Of a DNA stretch of 64,000 nucleotides, positions 54,788 to 64,000 are shown piece after piece (position 1 is the first letter of the stretch; each line of letters begins with the position of its first letter). The DNA comes from Anaeromyces robustus (lineage: Eukaryota; Neocallimastigomycota; Neocallimastigomycetes; Neocallimastigales; Neocallimastigaceae). A model generated the notes under the pieces. It was not told the DNA's origin, ran no database searches, and worked only from the letters and a program-made list of their open reading frames with translations. The position numbers and the translations under genes were made by a program. The stretch covers positions 1 through 64,000 of the forward strand of contig MCFG01000093.1 in NCBI GenBank assembly GCA_002104895.1. The letters are read 5' to 3'.

Positions 54788-57268
54788 TTAATCAACTTCT
54801 TCAATAGTTGGTCCATTGTCACCACCAGCATTTGGAGCAGCACCACCAGCACCAGCACCAGCACCTGGGAAGCCACCTGGAGCAGCACCAGTACCACCTG
54901 CAGCTTGATAGATCTTCATCATAATTGGATTAGCAGCTTCTTCTAATTGCTTTTGACGATGTTCGTATTCTTCCTTAGTAGCTTCTTGATTGTGATCTAA
55001 CCATTCAATAGTTTCATTAATAAGCTTATCTAACTTTTCTTTATCGGCAGCTTCTATCTTAGAAGCAATCTTTTCATCTTGAATAGAATTACGAAGGTTG
55101 TAAGCGTAACTTTCTAAACCATTCTTAGCTTGGACACGTTGAGCTACAGCTTCATCTTCTGCCTTGTATTTTTCAGCATCATTAACCATACGTTCAATTT
55201 CTTCCTTTGATAATCTACCCTTATCATTTGTAATAGTAATCTTATTAGATTTACCAGTGGTCTTATCAAGAGCAGAAACGTTTAAGATACCATTAGCATC
55301 TACATCAAAAGTAACTTCGATTTGTGGAACACCACGTGGAGCTGGTGGAATACCAGTTAACTCGAATTTACCTAAAAGGTTATTATCCTTAGTTAAGGAA
55401 CGTTCACCTTCATAAATTTGAATAAGGACACCTTGTTGATTATCAGCATAGGTAGAGTAAATATCAGATTTTTTAGTTGGGATTGTAGTGTTACGCTTAA
55501 TTAATGGAGACATAACACCACCAGCAGTTTCAATACCAAGAGAAAGTGGAGTAACATCTAATAAAAGTAAATCTTGAGTTTTTTCTGAAGTATCACCAGA
55601 AAGAATAGCAGCTTGTACGGCAGCACCATATGCAACAGCTTCATCTGGGTTAATGGACTTATTTGGTTCTTTACCATTAAAGAAATCAGAAACAAGCTTT
55701 TGAATCTTTGGAATACGAGTAGAACCACCAACTAAAACAATTTCATCAATACCATTCTTGTCAAGCTTGGCATCACGAATAACTTTTTCAACTGGATCAA
55801 TAGTAGAACGGAAAAGATCTTGACAAAGTTCTTCGAATCTAGCACGAGTAATTGAAGTATAGAAATCAATACCTTCGAAAAGGGAATCAATTTCAATAGA
55901 AGTTTGTGCAGATGAAGATAAAGTACGCTTAGCACGTTCACATGCAGTTCTAAGACGACGAAGAGAACGAGCATTACCAGTAATATCTTTCTTGTATTTA
56001 CGTTTAAATTCTTGAGCAAAATGATTAACAAGTCTGTTATCAAAATCTTCACCACCTAAGTGAGTATCACCAGCAGTAGCTTTAACTTCGAAAATACCAT
56101 CTTCAATGGTTAAAAGTGAAACATCAAATGTACCACCACCAAGATCAAAAATTAAAACATTCTTTTCACCAACAACCTTTTTGTCAAGACCATAAGCAAT
56201 AGCAGCAGCAGTTGGTTCATTAATAATACGAAGAACATTAAGTCCAGCAATAAGACCAGCATCTTTAGTAGCTTGACGTTGTGAATCATTGAAGTAAGCT
56301 GGTACAGTAATAACAGCATTAGTTACTTTACTACCTAAATAAGCTTCAGCGGTATCTTTCATTTTTAAAAGAACCATAGAAGAAATTTCTTCTGGAGTGA
56401 AATCCTTTATTTCACCTTTGAATTCTACTTGAATGTATGGTTTACTACTCTTTTCAATAACCTTGAATGACCAATGTTTCATATCAGATTGAACTTCAGG
56501 ATCATTGAAACGACGACCAATAAGACGCTTAGCATCGAAAACAGTGTTGTGTGGATTCATAGCTACTTGGTTTTTGGCAGCATCACCAATAAGACGTTCA
56601 GTTTCAGTGAAACCTACGTAAGATGGTGTAGTACGATTACCTTGATCGTTTGGAATAATTTCAACACGATCGTTTTGCCAGACACCAACACATGAATAGG
56701 TAGTACCTAAATCTGTTTATAAATAAAGAAAAAAAAAAAATTTTTAATTGAGTATTATATAATATCGTAGCTAAATTTCAAAATTAAAACATCCTTGAAG
56801 AATTTTCCATTATCTTAGTTTAAAACGAGTATAAAATCATCATCACTATTTATATTTATCATAATAATAATAATAAATAAATATGAGAATAATTATTTAT
56901 ATATTGTTTTGTTTTGTTATTATTTTGTAATAATAAATTAACCCTAAATAAACTTTATTATTTACAAATTTAAATATTAAAATTAATTGAAATTAAATTA
57001 TCATCCTGATTTTATTTTTATATATATTGATAAAATATTTAAATTTTGTCACTTTACATTTAATAATAATGGTGATAATAATTATTATTACTTAATAATA
57101 TTTTTGTTTGATATATATATTTATCCTATATTTATTATTATTGTTTGTATTACTATGATTATTATTATTGAAATTAATGATTGGATTATCATAATAGGTT
57201 ATGTAATTTAAAATTTCCTTTTTTATTATTAATATTATTTATTTACCAATTCCAATAGCTTTAGACAT
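54788..57268 (-). CDS. HSP70: Cytosolic HSP70 chaperone
   Basis: Exon 1 (57268-57247) encodes MSKAIGI plus one base; exon 2 (56712-54788) completes [14 protein letters not shown] and the rest, 648 residues in total. The nucleotide-binding domain shows [33 protein letters not shown] and [13 protein letters not shown]. The substrate-binding domain follows from about 395. A Gly/Ala/Pro-rich tail ends in GPTIEEVD, and the terminal EEVD marks a cytosolic or nuclear member able to bind TPR co-chaperones. It is an ATP-driven folding chaperone of the Ssa/Hsc70 type. Base use is clearly richer in G and C, with more C-ending codons than its neighbours, as expected of a highly expressed gene. The 534-bp intron seven codons in leaves most of the protein in one exon. 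Confidence 0.98.
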
Positions 57269-57652
57269 CTTTTTTTCTTTTCTTATTATTCCCGTTTATT
57301 TACAAAAAAATATAAATATTGGGATTATATATTTATTTATTAAAATTGCTTTTTTTTTGTGTATTGTAAAAAAAAAAAATAAAATAAAATATTGAATAAT
57401 TATTTTTATTAAGACGAAAATTCCTTAGTAATTACTTAATTTTAAAATATATTATATAATATATTAATTTATATTACTATATATGGATATTAACCGGATT
57501 ATTTATTTTATTATAATATTATATTTTAATATATATATTGAATATATAATTAATTAAGAATTTTTCCAATCATCTACAATGTTTAATCCATATATATAAA
57601 TATTATATTAAATAAATCATAATTAATTAAAAATTGTACATATTTTCATTTT

Positions 57653-57683
<31 letters not shown>

Positions 57684-57856
57684 TTATGTAAAAGTTTTCT
57701 ATAGTGATGTTTTATTTTAATTTATTTATATTTTTTTGATATTTTATTAAATTATTTAAAAATTATTTCATTGGTTTAAAATTATTTTACATTCATGGTA
57801 TATGTTAATTTTATTTTAATGCTAAATGTAATAATAGAAATTATATATTATTATAA
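57269..57856. other. Spacer upstream of HSP70
   Basis: The HSP70 promoter region and the 3' flank of the coiled-coil/RING gene. It holds a poly-A run at 57657-57681. Apart from the weak heat-shock-like site, nothing is recognised. Confidence 0.65.
57416..57423. promoter_or_regulatory. Minimal heat-shock-element-like site
   Basis: GAAAATTC gives one GAA-nn-TTC pair about 150 bp upstream of the HSP70 start. A functional element normally has three units; only two are clear here, so this is weak. Confidence 0.2.
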
Positions 57857-60795
57857 TCAATCTTTTTCTTCAGAATCATCTTTATCAATTTCTTCTAATT
57901 CATTTATTGAAAGCATTAGTGCTTTTGTTACTTCATGTCTTTTTGAAAATTCATTACATATTTTATCAAGAATTTTATTATCATATAAATCTTTAACTGG
58001 TACAGAACATTCTTGACAATACAGAGAATTATAATTTTCTTCTTTAATTGTTTCCATACATTCTTTACAATAAGTATGCTTTTAATTTTATATTTAAATT
58101 TATATTTATAAAAATTAATAATTAATATATATCTATTAAATTATATTATAAATTATAATATTTTTAATCATTAAAATATATATATATACCCCACAGGGAG
58201 TAAGTGTTACAGGTTTTTTTAATATTGAAAGGCATCTTGGGCATATAAACATAATTTCTATTTGTTCTTCTGTTAAAATATACTCATTTATTTTTTCGGT
58301 CATTTTTTGTTCTGTAGATTTTAAATTTTTCAATCTTGAATTGAATTGTTTTTGATTCAATCTATGTATTTCCTTTGTTAATTCTATAATTATTTATATA
58401 AAATTAATAATTTATAATATAATAAATATTAATGTAGATATAGATTATTTTAATTTTACCTGCTATACGATTGTCTTTATCCATAATTTTTTCCGTTAAT
58501 GCTTGTATCTCATCATTTAAAATTTTATCTTTGTCTTTAAACAATATAATAAATATAATTTAATAGATATATATTAATTATTAATTTTTACAAATAAAAC
58601 ATTTTGAATATTTTTATATTTAAATATAAATAATGAATACCTTTCCATCTTGCTTCTAAGTCTATCATAACTTTATCGTTAGGGGTAGATGGACTTCTTT
58701 TCATTTCAGCTATTAACACACATAATATATGAATATAATTGAAATTAATATCATATAATTTTAACTAAATATTTAAAAGCAAAATAATTAATATATAATA
58801 TATATGAAATTTAATTAATATACAATTTGTTATTTGACAACTAAGTGCCCACATTTCTTCTTCTTTTTTCTCAAGTTTTATTTCATAATCTTGTATAGTT
58901 GTATTAAGTTTTATTACTAAATCAGAAATTTCTTTATTTTTTTTTGCTATGCTTTTGTCTAATTCATTGTTTGTTTCTAATAAAATATCTTTTTCCTTTT
59001 TTAATTCATCTGCTTCTTTTTTTAATAACTTATATGATTTCTATAAAATAATTTATATATAATATTTTATTATATAATAAAGTAATATAACAGAAAAAAA
59101 AATATTAAATAATATTATTATATTATATATATGAAATTATTTGAAATAATATAAAATATTGTTATATTATATATCTAAAATAATAATTATATTATTAGTA
59201 ATATTTAATGATTTTCCATACATTTGCTGTTGCCAATGCTACACTAGTTGATTCAAAATTTTTTATAATTTGTGAATAATATACTTTATTCACTTGATCT
59301 TGATCTTTAATTAAATGATAATTATCAATCATTTCTTGATTGGCCTCTAATGTATCACTTTATTTCAATATTAAGCGTAATTAATTGATTATAATCAATA
59401 ATTTATATAAAAATAATATATTATGTTATTTTAATAAAATTTTTTTTAATTTAATACCTAAGTTTACTTTTTAATTTAGTATTTTCTTCTGTTAATATAA
59501 CTTGTTTATTTATAAGATTTTGATTCAAAGTTTTGGTTTCTCTTTTAATTAATAATAAAATATTTATATTTAATTAAAACATATTCAAAAAAATTTAAAT
59601 GTAATTATATTTATTAAATACAAACTCTATTGATATATTTTGTTCATCGATAGTTCTTTTTAACTGAATAACAGAAACCTTCAATTCATCAATTTCAAAA
59701 TGCTGATCTCTTAAAAATATTATAATATATAATACATAACATAATCAATATATCTTAATATTGAATATATTTTCATTCTCATTAATATTTTTTTTTCATT
59801 TATATTTCTATTTCTATATATATTACTTTATTGTACTTTCCAATTGATAATTTTCTTTCTTTTGTTTGCTTATCGTTTCTTCAAGTTCAAATCTTTTATC
59901 TTCTATACCTGCATACTGTCTTTTAAAAATATATTAATTAAGAAAATTATATAATATTATAATTTATATAATTGATATCTTTACTCATTATATCTTTTAA
60001 GTTCTAAATTTGCTGCTTCAATTTGTTTTTTTAGATCCACTATTTGTTTTTCTAAATATTTTCTTCTATTAACTTCTATTTGAACCATTTCTTCTATTTC
60101 ATTTCTATTTTTTTTAAAAAATATATTATATATACATGTTTAAAGTAAACAATAAATATATATAATATACAACTATTTTATTTATATTTTAATAATCTTA
60201 CAATGTTCTTTTAGAATATTTGTTTTTTCTACAAATATATCTGAATGATGCAATTTCATCGTTCTTTTTTTTTACGTCACCTAAAATCGTCGTAATAAAA
60301 TATTCCAGGTTATATATATTATACAAATGAATTTATTTAATAATATATAATAATATACTTTCTAAATTAACAATTTGTGATTTCAAATCATTAATTTCTT
60401 TTTTTGCTTGATCAATTATATTTCTATACTCTGTACACTTAAATATATAATAGTATAATAAAAATAAATTGAATGAAACATTATAAAAAATAATTTATTA
60501 TAATATATAAATTACTATTATAAAAAATAAAAACCTTATTCTGAAGTTCTTCGCAAAAATTCTCCATTCTTTTTAAACCCTGGCTACCTTTGGAATATTG
60601 ACTTGAAGCCGCTGATGATTTATTCCAATAATTTGTATTAACAGGTGGTAATTTTTTTTTTGAAATAGGCCCATTTAAAAAACTTGATGAATCAAGAGAA
60701 CTATTTGAATTTCTTGAGGATATTGTTAATGATTGATTATCTGATTTGGCAAAAACAACTTTTTTCAAATTATCTTGAGACAATGATACAGCCAT
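57857..60795 (-). CDS. Coiled-coil protein with C-terminal RING finger
   Basis: Thirteen exons fit in phase: 60795-60535, 60437-60359, 60280-60202, 60104-59985, 59919-59827, 59709-59626, 59541-59458, 59357-59222, 59040-58824, 58709-58641, 58534-58460, 58383-58190 and 58078-57857, giving 570 residues. Residues 1-80 are polar and Ser-rich. About 85-490 is long charged coiled coil (for example EINDLKSQIVNLE, LKKEKDILLETNNELDKSIA). A C3HC4-type RING follows at about 480-530: CPRC, then CGHTYCKEC spanning exons 12-13, then YCQEC. The protein ends in an acidic tail. Coiled coil plus terminal RING suggests an E3 ubiquitin ligase with a self-associating or scaffold-binding arm. The layout recalls Bre1/RNF20, but the RING sequence looks more TRIM-like, so I do not assign it. 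Some donors are weak (GTTTTT after exon 1, GTTTGT after exon 6), yet phase is kept throughout. Confidence 0.8.
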
Positions 60796-61255
60796 TTTTA
60801 TATTACTATTACTTCATGAATACCAAATATAATAGATTAAAAAATATAGAAAAAAAGAATATATATATATTTGTATATATATAAATAAAAAAAGATGGGA
60901 AAAAAAAGATGATGATAATAGGAATTATATACACTTGATTTTAAAAGTTTTAATAAATTTAATAAAAAAGAATATAAACAAAGTATTAATTTTAAAAAAA
61001 TAATATTAATAAATAATTAAAAAAGCAAACTTTAATTCTGAAAAATAATAACTAATAAAATTCAATGTAACAATATTAACAAATATCGAGGAAATTGTAA
61101 ATATGATATAAAGTTTATTTTTTAAGCATCAAATATAATAAAAATTAAATAATAAATTATATAGTTTGATGAATTAATTTTTTAATATTTTAACATATTA
61201 TTATCATTTTTATCATTATTATTAAAATACTATTTTAATTTTTTATATTGTTATC

Positions 61256-61333
<78 letters not shown>

Positions 61334-62211
61334 TATTATTATTATTATTATTTATTATTTATTTATTATTATTATATTTAATATTAATTTTAATATTATA
61401 GTATTTACATGATTTATAATATAATAAAAATATAATTATTTGAAAAGTTACAGTTATAGTTATTGTTACTCAGAAATATTAATATATAAAAATTAAATGA
61501 TAAATAATATATAAATCGGAAAATATTATATATAATTCAAAATTATTTGTTAATTTAATAAAAATATTTTTTATATTATATAAAATTTTTCATTATACAA
61601 TGAAGTATAAATTTCTATTAATTATCAACAAACATAATTATAATAAATAATTAAATAAATATAATAATCATTATATATACTTCAATATATATATATAATA
61701 ATTATAATTACATAATATGTATTTTATGTATAATAATTACATATAAATATTTTATGTATGTATGATAATTATATATTATATATATTTTAAAAAGCTACAT
61801 TTTTTTTTATATAATTTATGTTTTTTATTTTTAAAAAAAGAAATATTTATAAATAATAATAGTAATTTATATATTAAAAAAAATACAATTAAAATTATAT
61901 TTAAAAATAAAATATCTCTAAAAATAATAATTTAAAGAAACTCTTTCAATTTTTTTAAAATCTTTTTTCTTTAAAATAATAATTACCCTTTTAAACAATT
62001 ATAAATATACAAACTATTCTACTATTTATAATATTGAATTAATTTCCTATAATTAATAAAATTTCTATTATATTTTTATAAATTTATATTAATAAAAAAT
62101 TACCAAAAAAAAAAAACTTTATTTATATATATATTATTCTATGGTAAAAATATATTATTTTATTTTTATTTTTATTTTTTTATTTTTAATTTTATATTTA
62201 TATTTTTTTTT

Positions 62212-62244
<33 letters not shown>

Positions 62245-62408
62245 CTTTTTCTTTTTGATCTAATATTTTTTTTATTTATTGTAAATCAGTATTGATGTAT
62301 TTATAAATAAAAAAAGTATTAATATAAAACTATCGAATAATTTTAATTATACTATAAATTTTGGAAATTAATAATATAAATTAATACAAAAAATACAATA
62401 AATTAAAA
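60796..62408. other. Divergent intergenic region with ATT array
   Basis: 1.6 kb between two divergent starts. It contains an ATT array at 61256-61376 and a poly-T run of about 45 bp with C interruptions at 62197-62244. No gene is seen. Confidence 0.7.
61256..61376. repeat. (ATT)n array
   Basis: About 35 ATT units with a few TTT or GTT interruptions, in the spacer between the RING gene and the ParB/RepB-like gene. Confidence 0.9.
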
Positions 62409-62671
62409 ATGAATACCGGAAATGACTTTCATACAAAAGATGAAATAGTTGATAAAAAAATTATTAGGTATATTAATAAATAATTACAAATATATAAATT
62501 TATTATAATAAATTCTTGATGGAAATAAAAATTAATTATATCATTAAAAAATAATAATACATTAACTATATGCATTATTGAATTATTAAAAAAAAAAAAA
62601 AACAAAAAACATAATTTAGTAATGATTCAAATATAAGATTTATTTTTCTATTCATTTATTTATTTTTCTAT

Positions 62672-62710
<39 letters not shown>

Positions 62711-63941
62711 TGTATTTATTTATTTATATATTTATTTATTTATATAAGTATTTATTCATTTTTTTTTTTTTGTAAATAAATCATAATTAAATATTAAAAC
62801 TCACTATATACTTTTATTTGATTTATTTAAATTAATTATAGTGATGATAAGCAAGAACGGTTTAAAAAAACCGCTATGGCAATGAAGGAAATCATTACTA
62901 AAAAACTATATAAAAATAAATATCCAACAATGGAACAATATTTTAAAGAGGTATTCAAACTTTCTAGAGCTTCAGTATATCGGTTTGTTGATGCATCTAG
63001 AGTTTTGACGGTATATATTAATTAATTTTGTAAAAAATAAAAAAAAAAAAAAGTATAATACATTAATATTTAATATAATTTAACAAATGAATAAAAAAAA
63101 GCAACTAGAAGGTTTTAGTGTCCTTCCATGTGGAGAAAGACAATGTAGAACATTAAGACGATGTACAAAAGATCAAAAGATGGTTCAAATATTATGGAAA
63201 TCAGTACTTGAAATATATGGAAATGATACTACTTTAATTACTAGTACTATTATACAAAATACATGGGAAGATCTTATCAAAAAAGGTATTGTTACACCAA
63301 ATAAAACCAATCACACAACTCGTACTAGAAAAAGAAAAAATGCCACAAATAGTTCATCAAATGTTACTGCAAGTAATAGTACTAATAGTAATAGCAGTAG
63401 CAGTTGTAATAATAATGTGAATGCAAAAAATAATAACAAAAATTCAAGTGGAAGAAATTCAACGGTTTTAAAAACAAATAATTTCACATCAGCAACTAGT
63501 TCAACATCACAATCTTCGAGTATGATAAATACTTCTTACTCTTATCAACCAAATACGTCAATAAATTATTATTATAATATGATTTATCCAGAACATATTG
63601 ATTCTAATTATTATATTCAAATGGATTCAATTAATAATAATGAACCAGCAACATATATATCTCCAACACCTCAAACACAATATCAAAATATTAATACAGA
63701 AGCATACACACCTCAAGGAATGGATTGTAATTGGTATAATAACCAAATGTCATTCATGTCTGGAACACAAAATCCATATGAAATCCAAAATATTAATTCT
63801 TCTTTAATAAATCAAAAACATGACTTAAATTATAATATTCAATATGTTATTGATCCAAACCATGAAACTTATCAAAATCAAATATTTGAATACCCTTCAC
63901 AAATAATGCCTCCACACCAAAAATATGAATTATTAAATTAA
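62409..63941 (+). CDS. Protein with plasmid-replication-like (ParB/RepB-like) HTH
   Basis: Three exons, 62409-62467, 62842-63010 and 63102-63941, join in phase to give 355 residues. Residues 47-125 are the only part that looks folded: YPTMEQYFKEVFKLSRASVY, then RFVDASRVL, then LPCGERQCRTLRR, then a helical stretch with ILWKSVLEIYG and TIIQNTWEDL. The pattern SRxxVYRxxDAxxV...LPxxExQxRxL...W resembles the helix-turn-helix region of bacterial plasmid ParB/RepB-type proteins, and I recall similar regions in early-diverging fungi. A basic segment TRTRKRKN follows, a possible nuclear signal or DNA contact. The rest is low-complexity Asn/Ser/Tyr/Gln. A DNA-binding regulator is the likeliest role. 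An in-frame ATG at 63087 lies in intron 2 and would drop the start of the HTH. The acceptor at 63101 is A-rich rather than T-rich. Confidence 0.7.
62639..62756. repeat. TTTA tetranucleotide array inside intron 1
   Basis: About 25 ATTT/TTTA units with variants in the first intron of the ParB/RepB-like gene. This is the opposite strand orientation to the AAAT arrays at 18-31 kb. Confidence 0.9.
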
Positions 63942-64000
63942 TTGAAAATTAAAAATACTATATCTTTTTAAATTTTATATATATGAATATACAAATTTTA
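63942..64000. other. 3' flank at window edge
   Basis: Short AT-rich sequence after the last stop codon. No feature is seen. Confidence 0.8.

Noticed and set aside
55164-56695. Open frames antisense to HSP70 or in its other frames
   Set aside because: They are shadows of the GC-richer HSP70 coding sequence and have no domain content.
63087-63101. ATG at 63087 as the start of the last gene
   Set aside because: It adds only MNKKK and cuts off the helix-turn-helix in exon 2. Two upstream exons join in phase at 63102.

Overview
The window is a eukaryotic nuclear contig of extreme A+T content. Its spacers are several kilobases of almost pure A/T with long homopolymers and AAT and AAAT microsatellites. 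The genes carry many short AT-rich GT...AG introns. Gene content (HIS3, TAF6, cytosolic HSP70 with the first intron a few codons after ATG, a flagellar CFAP77-like protein, Asn/Gln-rich OGT, ankyrin debris), low gene density and high intron number fit an anaerobic gut fungus (Neocallimastigomycota) best. This is inference. Dictyostelids share the base composition but lack histidine synthesis and have denser, intron-poor genes.

Layout, left to right. (1) 1.8-3.6 kb, minus: a secreted or membrane receptor-like protein with two Cys-rich repeats, a thrombospondin type 1 domain, one membrane span and a short tail. (2) 8.7-13.5 kb, plus: two CPBP (Rce1/Abi-type) membrane protease paralogues, one with an altered third motif. 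(3) 16.2-17.4 kb: a decayed ankyrin-repeat gene. (4) 23.6-30.8 kb, plus: a 1.86-kaa O-GlcNAc-transferase-like protein. (5) 32.8-43.1 kb, plus: a five-exon gene for a 3113-residue coiled-coil protein, built largely from about 75 copies of a 22-residue (2 x 11) repeat. (6) 43.9-46.8 kb, minus: TAF6 in ten exons, divergent from (7) 47.3-48.3 kb, plus: a 135-residue CFAP77-like protein. (8) 49.2-50.3 kb, minus: an M50B-like membrane metalloprotease. (9) 52.4-53.9 kb, minus: HIS3. (10) 54.8-57.3 kb, minus: HSP70. (11) 57.9-60.8 kb, minus: a 13-exon coiled-coil/RING protein. (12) 62.4-63.9 kb, plus: a nuclear-type protein with a plasmid-replication-like (ParB/RepB-like) helix-turn-helix region.

I assembled the gene models by hand from splice-site phase. 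Every multi-exon model closes in frame from ATG to stop. Three AAT arrays lie inside or beside genes; two of them sit in introns and mimic poly-Asn coding sequence.

The genes look like unrelated housekeeping and lineage-specific neighbours. I see no operon-like logic and no intact mobile element. The items most worth a second look are the hendecad giant, the TSP1 receptor, the CPBP pair, the ParB/RepB-like gene, a 43-bp dispersed motif tied to AAT arrays, and a perfect 25-bp inverted repeat at 51.9 kb.
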